64,000 bases of DNA. It comes from Candidatus Intricatilinea gracilis. Its GTDB lineage: Bacteria; Pseudomonadota; Gammaproteobacteria; Burkholderiales; Burkholderiaceae_C. Below are positions 1 to 7,587 of the stretch, in pieces. The notes below the pieces were generated by a model that saw only the letters and a list, made by a program, of their open reading frames with translations, made no database searches and was not told the origin of the DNA. Location of the stretch: contig JADJDQ010000021.1 of assembly GCA_016702605.1 (NCBI GenBank), positions 248,001 through 312,000 on the forward strand, given 5' to 3'. Numbering within the stretch: position 1 is the stretch's first letter; each line of letters opens with the position of its first letter. The position numbers and the translations under genes were made by a program.

Positions 1-153
1 GTCGGCTGCACGTCGCAGTTCGATGACCCCGCCCTGGGCGCTGAACTGGCTGCGCCGTTCGCGGTCCTGCATCCATTGCACGGCCAGAAATACGACCAGA
101 CCAAGCAGCAGCCAGACCGTGGCGAGTTTGAGTGAGCGGGGCAGTTCCTGCAT
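1..153 (-). CDS. Retropepsin-like aspartic protease, N-terminal part only
   Basis: The gene runs off the left edge, so only the first 51 codons are visible. Reading leftwards from the ATG at 153 the protein starts MQELPRSLKLATVWLLLGLV, a short basic n-region followed by one membrane-spanning segment at about residues 8-25. The last visible part reads GGVIELRRAAD. In the TIGR02281 family of membrane-anchored clan AA aspartic proteases, this IELRRAADGHY block lies just before the catalytic DTGA motif, which would fall outside the window. A periplasmic protease tethered by its N terminus is the likely product. The family call rests on the N terminus alone. The ribosome-binding site is weak. Confidence 0.6.
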   Translation of the reverse strand, partial: MQELPRSLKLATVWLLLGLVVFLAVQWMQDRERRSQFSAQGGVIELRRAAD

Positions 154-223
154 CGGGCGGTGACGACGTGTGTGGAGCCGTGTGGCGGTGTGGATGAACC
201 GGTCGGTGGCTTGCCTGGCCGCC

Positions 224-1669
224 TCAGCTGGCCGCGCCCGCCTGGGCCTGCATCAGCGTCTGCAGACACACATCCCTCACGCCGTAGAAATCCTTGATCT
301 CGTCGACCTGCTTCATCACCGCTTCGGCGTGGCCGGGCTGGTCGTGTGTGCGTTTCACGGCCAGGATCATCTTGTTCTTGCTGGTGTGTTCGAGTGCAAT
401 GAACTCGAAGACCTGGGTGTCGTAGCCGGCCGCGTCGAGCAGCAGCGCGCGCAGGCTGTCGGTCACCATCTCGGCCTGCTGGCCCAGGTGGATGCCGTGT
501 TGCAGCATGGGGCGCAGCAGTGGCGGGCTCTTCATCTGCGGGCGCAGTTGTTTGTGGCAGCAGGGTGAACAGACGATGAGCTGGGCGCCTGCGCGCAGAC
601 CCAGGTGGATGGCGTGGTCGGTGGCGGTGTCGCAGGCGTGCAGGGCGATCATCACGTCGACTGGCGCGGGCTCATAGGTGCGCACGTCGCCGGCGTTGAA
701 GCTCAGGCCTTCAAGACCGTTGCGCTGCGCGCTGGCGCTGCACAGCTCGACCAGGCCGGTGCGCAGTTCCACGCCCGTCACGTCGGCCTGTTTGCCCTGC
801 GCCGTGAGCCAGGCGTGCACGGCAAAGGTGAGGTAACCCTTGCCGCTGCCGAAGTCGAGCACGCTCACGTGCCGCTGGTCGGCCAGGCTGGAGCGGTTGA
901 TGGCTGCGCCGATCACCTCGATGAAACGGTTGATCTGTTTCCACTTGCGCGCCATCGCCGGCACCAGCACGGCGTGTCGGTCGGTGCCCGGTGTGGCCAG
1001 ACCCAGGTCGACCCAGCACGGCAGATCCAGGCTCAGCTCGCGGCGTTTGGTGCGGTTGTGCGCGGTGTCGGGTTGGTCCAGGGCCATCACCTCGGCGACC
1101 GGTTCGACGATCGGCTCGGCATCGGCGCCCGGCAGGTCGCCCGCGTCGGCTGGTGCAGCGCTGCCAGCCGGCTTCGTGCCTGGCTTGTCAGCGCCTGCCG
1201 GCCTGACAGCGAGTTTGTCGGTGCCGGCCGGTGCACCGACCTTTGAGACGATGAGCTTGCTCTTGTCGCGCCCGCCCTTGAGCTTGTGCCTGAACTCGGC
1301 CTGCTGCAGCGTGGTGGCGGTGTTGCGCCATTCCATGTGCGCCGTCTCGAAACCGTGATCGCCCAGCAGGTCGGCAATTTGCTGGAGGCCTTCGAGTGGT
1401 GCGTGGTTCTTGGTGGTGTCGCGGGTGTCGTAGCGCCACACGAACTGCAACGTGGCGGCGCCGCGCAGCACGATGGGCCGCACCAGCAGGCGTTGCAAGG
1501 TGAGGCCGGCTTCGGGCTGGGTGCCGACGTAGGCCGCCAAGCTGAGCTTGACGAGGCTGGCGTCGTCCAGCGCCTGGCTCAGCAGCTGCAGAAAACGCTC
1601 GCGCGCCGGCACGGCGTCCTTGGGCGCTGCAGGGGGGGCGGGCGGGTTGTCGATCAGCTCGGTGAACAT
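224..1669 (-). CDS. SAM-dependent methyltransferase, METTL25/methyltransferase domain 32 type
   Basis: The protein is 481 residues from the ATG at 1669. The frame stays open further upstream, but that stretch lies opposite the start of the molybdopterin gene and reads as low-complexity Arg/Ala. A SAM-binding glycine loop, DFGSGKGYLTFA, sits at about residue 270. It is followed by LHACDTATD at about 343 and CSPCCHK at about 368, a pattern typical of the methyltransferase 32 (METTL25/RRNAD1-like) family. Residues 1-130 form a less conserved N-terminal domain. Residues 140-190 are an Ala/Pro/Asp-rich linker. The substrate cannot be read from the sequence; RNA or protein is plausible. The next gene on this strand is the partial protease, 70 bases downstream. 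Confidence 0.75.
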   Translation of the reverse strand: MFTELIDNPPAPPAAPKDAVPARERFLQLLSQALDDASLVKLSLAAYVGTQPEAGLTLQRLLVRPIVLRGAATLQFVWRYDTRDTTKNHAPLEGLQQIADLLGDHGFETAHMEWRNTATTLQQAEFRHKLKGGRDKSKLIVSKVGAPAGTDKLAVRPAGADKPGTKPAGSAAPADAGDLPGADAEPIVEPVAEVMALDQPDTAHNRTKRRELSLDLPCWVDLGLATPGTDRHAVLVPAMARKWKQINRFIEVIGAAINRSSLADQRHVSVLDFGSGKGYLTFAVHAWLTAQGKQADVTGVELRTGLVELCSASAQRNGLEGLSFNAGDVRTYEPAPVDVMIALHACDTATDHAIHLGLRAGAQLIVCSPCCHKQLRPQMKSPPLLRPMLQHGIHLGQQAEMVTDSLRALLLDAAGYDTQVFEFIALEHTSKNKMILAVKRTHDQPGHAEAVMKQVDEIKDFYGVRDVCLQTLMQAQAGAAS

Positions 1670-1856
1670 GGCGGCGGTGGTGAGGTGGAGGCCGTCGTTG
1701 TGCACTGCGCAGCAAGGCGGGTGGGCATTGTCGGTGCAGTGGCGCGTGGTGCGCCGGCCGCTGGTCGCTGCGGGTTTGCGGGTGCAGCCCCTGCGCCTGG
1801 CCCTGCCTACACTGGCCCGACGAGGAGGGCTCCGACGACGGGGCTGACGACAGGAC

Positions 1857-4310
1857 ATGGCCACACTTCCCCCACGATCCGGCAGACGAGTCAGCAGGCG
1901 TTTCATCCTGGGCAGTGTGGCCGCCGCCGGCGGCGCGCTGGTGCTGGGCTGGGGCCTCATGCCACCGCGCCAGCGCCTGGTGCCCGACGCCGGTCTGGCT
2001 GCGGCCAACGGGCCGGTGCCCGGCAGCGGCGCGGCCGCCCAGGCACTTGCGCTTAACGGCTGGGTGCGCATCAGCAGCGACAACCACGTCACCATCCTGC
2101 TGGCACGGGCCGAGATGGGCCAGGGCGTGAGCACGGCGCTGGCCATGCTGCTGGCCGACGAACTCGACGCCGACTGGGCCAGCGTGACCACCGAAGCCGC
2201 ACCGATCGACCCGATCTACAACAACCTCGCCACATTGGTCGACGGCCTGCCGTTCGACCCGGATTCGACGGGCATCGTCAAACGGGTGGCCGGCTGGACC
2301 ACGGCCAAGCTGATGCGCGAATTCGGCATCAACATGACGGGCGGTTCGTCCACCATCAAGGACTTGTGGGGGCCCATGCGCCAGGCCGGGGCCAGTGCCC
2401 GGGCCATGTTGATGTCTGCGGCGGCTGCACGTTGGTCGGCGCCGCTGTCGGCGCTGCGCACCGAGGCCGGGCGCGTGATCCACAGCGACGGGCGCAGCGC
2501 GAGTTACGGCGAACTGGTCGACGCCGCCGCCAAACTGCCGGTGCCGAGTGACGTGCCGCTCAAGACACCAGCCCAGTGGCGCTTGCTCGGCCAGCCGCTG
2601 CCGCGGCGCGATTCGGCCGCCAAGAGTGACGGCAGCGCCGTGTTCGGCATCGACGTCCGCCTGCCCGGCATGGCCTGGGCCAGTGTGGTGATGAGCCCGC
2701 AACTGGGCGGCAGTCTGCTCGGCTTCGACGCCGACAAGGTGCTGAAGGATCAGCCCGGCGCCATCAAGGTGCTGGCCGTGGGGGCACCCGGCAGCCCCGG
2801 CGCCCGCCACGGTGCACCCGCAGGTGTGGCGGTGATCGCGGACAACTCCTGGCGCGCCATGCTGGCGCTGCGTATGGCGCAGTCGACCGGGGCCATCCGC
2901 TGGCGTGCGCCGGATGCGGTGGTGAATTCCGCCGGCGGCGTCGCGTCCGCTGCGTCGTTGACCGGGCCGGCTGCTGCGCCGGCCACCGTGCACCAGGCAC
3001 TGGCCGCCGCCATCGCCGGGCCGCTGGACGAGCAACCTGGTTTTACCTTCAAGAGCGTTGGCGATGTCAAGGCAGCCATGACCGGTGCTGCCCGGCGTAT
3101 CACCGCCAGCTACGAGGCGCCGTACCTGGCACACGCCACACTCGAGCCGCCCAACTGCACGGTGCGGGTCGATGTGGACGGCGCCGGCACACCCACCGGC
3201 GCCGAGGTCTGGGTGTCGACCCAGGTGCCCGATCTGGCGCGCAGCGCGGCCGCCCAGGTGCTGGGGCTGAAGGCCGAGCAGGTCCGCGTGAACTCGCTGC
3301 TCATCGGTGGTGGTTTCGGCCGCCGGCTCGAGGTGGACTTCATCACCCAGGCCACCGAGATTGCGCGGGGGCTGCCGGGCCGGCCGGTTCAGACGGTCTG
3401 GTCCCGTGAGCAGGACATTGGCCACGACTTCTACCGCCCTGCCTGTGTGGCGCGCTACGAGGCCGGCCTCGATGCCCAGGGCCGACTGGTGGCGTGGCAC
3501 GCAGTCAGTGCCAGCCAGGCCATCGTGCATCAGGTATTGAACCGCCACTGGGGGCTGGCGGGCGGCGGGCCGGACAAGACCACGGCCGAGGGGGCGTTCG
3601 ATCAGGCCTACGAATTTGCTGCCGCGCGTGCCGCCCATGTGGTGGTCGATCTGCCGGTGCCGGTGGGCTTCTGGCGCTCGGTCGGGCATTCACACCAGGC
3701 GTTTTTTCAGGAGAGTTTTGTCGACGAGGTGGCACACGCCGCCGGTGTCGACCCGCTGGCCTGGCGCGTGCAACTGCTGGCGCGCCATCCGCGTGAACTG
3801 GCCGTGCTGAAACGTTGCGCCAATCTGGCCGGCTGGGGCACGCCGCTGGCCCCGGCTGCCGACGGCGCACCGGTGGCGCGTGGACTGGCACTGCACCGCA
3901 GCTTTGGCAGCGTGGTGGCCGAGGTGGTCGAGGCCTCACTCGCGCCGCCCGGCTCGGGCGCACAGCGCATCCGGGTCCACCGGGTCGTGTGTGTGATCGA
4001 CTGCGGCGCGGTGGTCAACCCGGCCATCGTGCGCCAGCAGCTCGAAAGCAGTGTGGTGTTCGGCCTGAGTGCTGCGCTGTACGGCGAGATCACCCTGGCC
4101 GACGGCCGGGTGCAGCAGAGCAACTTCCACGACTACCCGGTGCTGCGCCTGAACGAGTGCCCACACATCGAGACCGACATCATCAGCAGCAGCGCCCACC
4201 CCGAAGGTGTCGGCGAACCCGGCGTGCCGCCACTGGCGCCGGCGCTGGCCAATGCGGTGTTCGCGCTCACCGGCCAGCGCCTGCGCAGCCTGCCGCTGCG
4301 GCTCGCCTGA
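1857..4310 (+). CDS. Molybdopterin-binding aldehyde/xanthine dehydrogenase large subunit, IorB-like, Tat-exported
   Basis: This 817-residue protein belongs to the xanthine-oxidase superfamily, nearest in layout to the isoquinoline 1-oxidoreductase beta subunit. A twin-arginine signal, SRRFILG followed by a hydrophobic stretch, lies at residues 13-35, so the folded enzyme is probably exported to the periplasm. LARAEMGQGVSTALAMLLAD at about 82 and GGGFGRRLEVDF at about 483 are molybdopterin-contacting motifs. GVGEPGVPP near residue 785 carries the conserved catalytic Glu. Relatives normally pair with a 2Fe-2S small subunit (IorA-like) and often a cytochrome c; neither is next to this gene. The substrate is unknown, an aldehyde or N-heterocycle by family. 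It is convergent with nothing and followed by a strong hairpin. Confidence 0.85.
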   Translation: MATLPPRSGRRVSRRFILGSVAAAGGALVLGWGLMPPRQRLVPDAGLAAANGPVPGSGAAAQALALNGWVRISSDNHVTILLARAEMGQGVSTALAMLLADELDADWASVTTEAAPIDPIYNNLATLVDGLPFDPDSTGIVKRVAGWTTAKLMREFGINMTGGSSTIKDLWGPMRQAGASARAMLMSAAAARWSAPLSALRTEAGRVIHSDGRSASYGELVDAAAKLPVPSDVPLKTPAQWRLLGQPLPRRDSAAKSDGSAVFGIDVRLPGMAWASVVMSPQLGGSLLGFDADKVLKDQPGAIKVLAVGAPGSPGARHGAPAGVAVIADNSWRAMLALRMAQSTGAIRWRAPDAVVNSAGGVASAASLTGPAAAPATVHQALAAAIAGPLDEQPGFTFKSVGDVKAAMTGAARRITASYEAPYLAHATLEPPNCTVRVDVDGAGTPTGAEVWVSTQVPDLARSAAAQVLGLKAEQVRVNSLLIGGGFGRRLEVDFITQATEIARGLPGRPVQTVWSREQDIGHDFYRPACVARYEAGLDAQGRLVAWHAVSASQAIVHQVLNRHWGLAGGGPDKTTAEGAFDQAYEFAAARAAHVVVDLPVPVGFWRSVGHSHQAFFQESFVDEVAHAAGVDPLAWRVQLLARHPRELAVLKRCANLAGWGTPLAPAADGAPVARGLALHRSFGSVVAEVVEASLAPPGSGAQRIRVHRVVCVIDCGAVVNPAIVRQQLESSVVFGLSAALYGEITLADGRVQQSNFHDYPVLRLNECPHIETDIISSSAHPEGVGEPGVPPLAPALANAVFALTGQRLRSLPLRLA

Positions 4311-4324
4311 GGCAACCGGGATGA

Positions 4325-4350
4325 GGCGGCCGCAAGGTTATGCGGCCGCC
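4325..4350. terminator. 10-bp perfect hairpin after the molybdopterin gene
   Basis: GGCGGCCGCA at 4325-4334 pairs perfectly with TGCGGCCGCC at 4341-4350 across a 6-base loop, 14 bases after the stop codon. No T-run follows, so it may be a U-less terminator or a 3' end stabiliser. Confidence 0.45.
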
Positions 4351-4491
4351 GGGTAATGCGGCGCTGCCGACCTGGCCGTGCCACCCGCGGCTCGACCGCC
4401 TCGCGCTTAGCCCCGACTTCACCCTGGCGTGAACCCGGACGGTGCAGGCGAGTCCAATCTTCGACGCCGACCACGGCGCAAGGAGACCGAG

Positions 4492-5166
4492 ATGTTTGCC
4501 TGGAACTGGAATGGTGAAAGCCGCGGGTCCGGATCGTCGTTGCCGGGCCGTCGACCGGCCGACTCGGGCCACCGCCGATGGCATTGGGTGCTGTTGATGT
4601 TGCTCGCGCTGCTGGCCTGGGCGCTGCCCGGGCCGGCCCATGCTCAGGCGTCGGCTCAGGTGACTGGTGAGGCGCCCGGCCCGGCGGCTGGCGCCGTCGC
4701 GGTGGGCCAGGCCACGTCACCGGTGTTGTCGGTGACGTTTGTCGAGCCCCAGCGTTACACCGATGCCGGCGACACACTCGGCGGTAGAGCAGACCCCGAG
4801 CTGCTGGCGCTGCTGAAGCGTCAGCTCGAGACATCCGCCGCGCGATGTCTGCCTGCCGGCCAGATGCTGGCGATCCGCGTGCTGGATGTCGACCTGGCCG
4901 GTGATGTCGACCTGGCGTGGTGGCGTTTCGGCGACCGGGTCCGGGTGCTGCGCGAGCGGGCCCGGCCACGTGTCGAGCTGGCCTACACACTCACCCAGGG
5001 CGGCGTGCCCGGCGCCGAGGTGCGGGAGCAGATCGTCGACAGCAACTTCCTCATGCACCTGGGCCGGGCACGCTATGACAACGCCCGGCTGCCACATGAA
5101 CGCGCCATGCTGGCGCGTTGGTTCGAGGCACGTTTCTGCGCCGCTGCGGCGGACGCCGTGTATTGA
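4492..5166 (+). CDS. DUF3016 family exported protein
   Basis: The predicted protein is 224 residues from the ATG at 4492, chosen because AAGGAG lies 6 bases upstream; an in-frame GTG at 4429 has no such site. A long basic n-region is followed by the hydrophobic stretch VLLMLLALLAWALPG and AHAQA, which looks like a signal-peptidase I site near residue 47. The mature part opens with LSVTFVEPQRYTDAG and contains LAIRVLDVDLAGDVD and VDSNFLMHLG, matching DUF3016. DUF3016 proteins are periplasmic and of unknown role. The gene stands alone and converges with the hydratase, whose frameshifted tail runs antisense into its last 116 bases. Confidence 0.8.
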   Translation: MFAWNWNGESRGSGSSLPGRRPADSGHRRWHWVLLMLLALLAWALPGPAHAQASAQVTGEAPGPAAGAVAVGQATSPVLSVTFVEPQRYTDAGDTLGGRADPELLALLKRQLETSAARCLPAGQMLAIRVLDVDLAGDVDLAWWRFGDRVRVLRERARPRVELAYTLTQGGVPGAEVREQIVDSNFLMHLGRARYDNARLPHERAMLARWFEARFCAAAADAVY

Positions 5167-6178
5167 GCGACGCTGGCCGGTGGCGCCGGCCAGCACTGTG
5201 GCGCGCCAGGCGCGGAGGCTGGCTCAGGCGATCGCCAGGCGCAGGCCGGGCAGGCAGGTCCAGGCCGTTCAAACGGGTCGACCAGGTCTGGCCGGCGCGT
5301 ACCGGCAAGGCACGCGTCAAGGTGCCGGTGCTGACGAGTTCACCGGCTTGCAGGGCAGGGGCGGCCGGGTCCGCGCCGAGCAACTCGACCAGGTGGCGCA
5401 GGGCAAACAACGGGCCGTCCAGCACATGGCTGGCCTGGCCGCGGTCGACCACCACGTCGTCACACAACAACTCGATCTCGAAACCCGCCAGGGCCTGCTG
5501 CCAGCGTGACCGCGCCGCCGTATCACTCGGCAGTTCGACGCGTGGCCCCAGCCAGAGAGCGCCGTGCAGGCCGAAGGCGGCCACGGTGTCGGCTGCGGCG
5601 AACTTCCAGCCCGGGTAGATCGACTGCACCAGCTCGAAACCGTGGGCGACCCAGGCGATGCAGCCCAGCAGCTCGTCGGCAGTCATGCCGGCCTGAGGCG
5701 CCTGGCCCAGGCCGAAGACGATCTCAGGCTCGATGCATAGTTCACGCAGATGGGTCACGTCGAACTGCGCTGCCGCTTCGTGCCGCTGGTCGCGCAGCAG
5801 GTGCAGCGTGCTGTTGTAGACCGTCCCCCAGATGGGCGCCCACACGTCGTATTCGGCCCAGATCTGGCGGTTGGTGAAACCAATCTTGCGGCCCACCGGC
5901 ACCTCGCCGCGCAGGTGCCGGCGCTTGCGCACCTCGTCGGCCACGCCGTAGGCGTCGGCCAGTGTCAGCCCGCCCGGGCGGCTGCTGTACGGGTCGATCT
6001 GGCGGCGCTGTGCCGCAGCCGACATCAATTCGTCGGTGATCACCTGCAACTTTGCGTTGTTGGCGGGGATGGCCTGGCCGGCGGTGGTGTAGCGCTGGCC
6101 GGTTGAGTCGAGCAGGTCGGCTGTGTTGCGCTGGCCGGTGCTTGTGTCGGGCGGGTCTGCGGGGTTGCTGGGCGGCAC
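5051..6178 (-). CDS. 2-keto-4-pentenoate hydratase/FAH-family enzyme with frameshifted C-terminal tail
   Basis: The start is the GTG at 6178, which has AGGAG 6 bases upstream. The open frame encodes 375 residues. Residues from about 45 to 307 match the hydratase branch of the fumarylacetoacetate hydrolase family (MhpD/HpaH type): LADAYGVADEVRKRR, GRKIGFTN, IEPEIVFGLG and VSTGTLT are all present. This family hydrates 2-hydroxypentadienoates in meta-cleavage pathways of aromatic degradation. The C terminus is odd. After NGLDLP the frame leaves the expected GLRLAIA-stop ending (stop at 5224-5226) and adds about 68 Arg/Pro-rich residues. The cause is a tandem GCAG duplication at 5250-5257. No other aromatic-degradation genes are nearby. 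Confidence 0.8.
   Translation of the reverse strand: MPPSNPADPPDTSTGQRNTADLLDSTGQRYTTAGQAIPANNAKLQVITDELMSAAAQRRQIDPYSSRPGGLTLADAYGVADEVRKRRHLRGEVPVGRKIGFTNRQIWAEYDVWAPIWGTVYNSTLHLLRDQRHEAAAQFDVTHLRELCIEPEIVFGLGQAPQAGMTADELLGCIAWVAHGFELVQSIYPGWKFAAADTVAAFGLHGALWLGPRVELPSDTAARSRWQQALAGFEIELLCDDVVVDRGQASHVLDGPLFALRHLVELLGADPAAPALQAGELVSTGTLTRALPVRAGQTWSTRLNGLDLPARPAPGDRLSQPPRLARHSAGRRHRPASLNTRRPPQRRRNVPRTNAPAWRVHVAAGRCHSVPGPGA
5172..5194. terminator. Hairpin between convergent DUF3016 and hydratase genes
   Basis: GCTGGCCGG at 5172-5180 pairs with CCGGCCAGC at 5186-5194 around a 5-base loop. It sits between the DUF3016 stop (5166) and the presumed original stop of the hydratase (5224-5226), so it could end both transcripts. 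There is no T-run. Confidence 0.45.
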
Positions 6179-6479
6179 GAAAAACTCCTGCGGCGAGTGG
6201 GGCGCGGCAACTATCGCAGCGTTCGGCACGCCTGCCGAGCGGGTGAGGGCGCAACCTTCGCGAGCGTTTGCAACGACTGCTTGCACCTCGACCCGCACGA
6301 ATACACAAGGCCCTGTTGCAGCGGTGTGTGGCCCGCCGGTTCAGGGGGTGCCGCTGCTCGGTGGTGATCCGGATACTGAAAAAACGCGCTGTGCAGCTGG
6401 CCTCATCAACCTGGCTCGCCATCGGTGCAGCCACCAGTCCACCCGCCCGCCTGTCGATCCTCACCTTCGCCACTGTCTC
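6179..6479. other. Intergenic stretch, divergent hydratase and CAP lipoprotein genes
   Basis: About 300 bases hold the promoters of the two divergent genes by position. I see no convincing -35/-10 pair, repeat or RNA structure. The only clear signal is the AGGAG ribosome-binding site of the hydratase, at 6185-6189 on the minus strand. Confidence 0.3.
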
Positions 6480-7562
6480 ATGAACGCGCCGCTCAAACTC
6501 TCGCTGCTTTCACTTGCCGTCGCCTGCCTCGTGTCCTGTGGTGGTGGTGGTGAATCGGGCGGCAAACCCTTCGACGAAGACGCGGCCTTGCGGGTGGTGG
6601 CCGACGCCGCACAGGCGGCGAGCGCGTCCAGCACCCCACCGGTCGAGGCGGCGACCGACCCGTCGCTGGCGCTGATCGACCAGGCTGCACGGGCCGGGCA
6701 GACGGGGGATGGCAGCGGCGCCACCGGGTCCGCGCCGACGACCGGTGGTGGTGCACAACCAGCCGCGCCGGGCGCGAACTGGTCGGCGGCGACATCACCA
6801 GGCGCAACTGGCGCGCCCGCGCCGGCCACAAGCCCGGCCACTAGCCCGGCCACTAGCCCGGCCACAAACGCTGCGACCTACGCGGGCACAAGCCCCTCCA
6901 CACTCCCGGTGACCACCGCGCAGCAATCGACGACAGAACCTGTGCAGACCACGGCGCCAGCAACATCGCTCGCCCCAGTGCTGGTTGCCACGAACCGCAC
7001 GACACCGGCCACCACGCCAGAGATGGTGTTCAGCACGCCGGCCCGGCCATCTGAGTCGACCACGACCACGACGACGACAGCGGCCCAGCTCGACCCACTG
7101 AGGTCGCGGCCCGAACCGCCGCTGGCCGATTGCGGCCTTGGCGACTCGGCCGAGCTGGTGCTGCGCCGTATCAACGAGATCCGTGCCCGCGGCGCCAGCT
7201 GCGGCGCTAGAGGTGAGTTCGCGCCGGCCGCGGCACTGGCGTGGAACAGCAAGCTCTACGCTGCCGCCGCCGGACATTCCACCGACATGGCGGTGAACAA
7301 CTACTTCGCCCACCTCAGCCCGGCCGGCCAGGCGGTGCGTGACCGGGTCGTCGACCTGGGTTACGCCTACCAACTCGTGGCCGAAAACATCGCCGCCGGT
7401 CAGCCCAGCCTGGACCAGGTGCTGGCCGCCTGGCTGGCCAGTGAAGGTCACTGCGCCAACCTCATGCAGCCGGCTGTGCGCGACGTGGCGCTGGCCTGCG
7501 CCAGCGAACAAGGCGCCGCCTACCCGACCTACTGGACGCTCAACGTCGCGGCCAGCCGCTGA
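6480..7562 (+). CDS. CAP-domain (SCP/PR1-like, YkwD-type) lipoprotein
   Basis: The 360-residue protein starts with a signal peptide ending in the lipobox LVSC, with the lipidated Cys at residue 20, followed by GGGGES. Residues 40-215 are Thr/Ala/Pro/Ser-rich low complexity, including a tandem SPAT repeat, and look like a flexible spacer. Residues 222-358 form the CAP domain: LRRINEIRARG, HSTDMAVNNYFAHLSPAG and ENIAAGQPSLDQVLAAWLAS, with conserved His and Glu residues. Cys136-Cys150-like pairs around the domain may form disulfides. CAP lipoproteins sit on the outer membrane; bacterial functions are poorly known. The ATG at 6480 was chosen because it gives the lipoprotein signal, although the frame is open upstream. 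Confidence 0.85.
   Translation: MNAPLKLSLLSLAVACLVSCGGGGESGGKPFDEDAALRVVADAAQAASASSTPPVEAATDPSLALIDQAARAGQTGDGSGATGSAPTTGGGAQPAAPGANWSAATSPGATGAPAPATSPATSPATSPATNAATYAGTSPSTLPVTTAQQSTTEPVQTTAPATSLAPVLVATNRTTPATTPEMVFSTPARPSESTTTTTTTAAQLDPLRSRPEPPLADCGLGDSAELVLRRINEIRARGASCGARGEFAPAAALAWNSKLYAAAAGHSTDMAVNNYFAHLSPAGQAVRDRVVDLGYAYQLVAENIAAGQPSLDQVLAAWLASEGHCANLMQPAVRDVALACASEQGAAYPTYWTLNVAASR
6822..6869 (+). repeat. Four 12-base tandem repeats in the CAP lipoprotein spacer
   Basis: Four consecutive 12-mers beginning CCGGCCACWA at 6822, 6834, 6846 and 6858 encode the repeated tetrapeptide (S)PAT. The unit is a multiple of three, so copy-number change would lengthen the spacer without breaking the frame. 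Confidence 0.85.
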
Positions 7563-7587
7563 AGGCGGCGCGCCGATCGCTGCCCGC

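Noticed and set aside
1188..3689. Antisense open frame of over 800 codons opposite the molybdopterin gene
   Set aside because: Its His/Arg/Gly-rich translation has no motif, and the plus-strand protein has full family signatures.
6822..6869. Possible CRISPR-like short repeats
   Set aside because: The 12-base units are adjacent, without spacers, and encode an in-frame tetrapeptide repeat within a lipoprotein gene.
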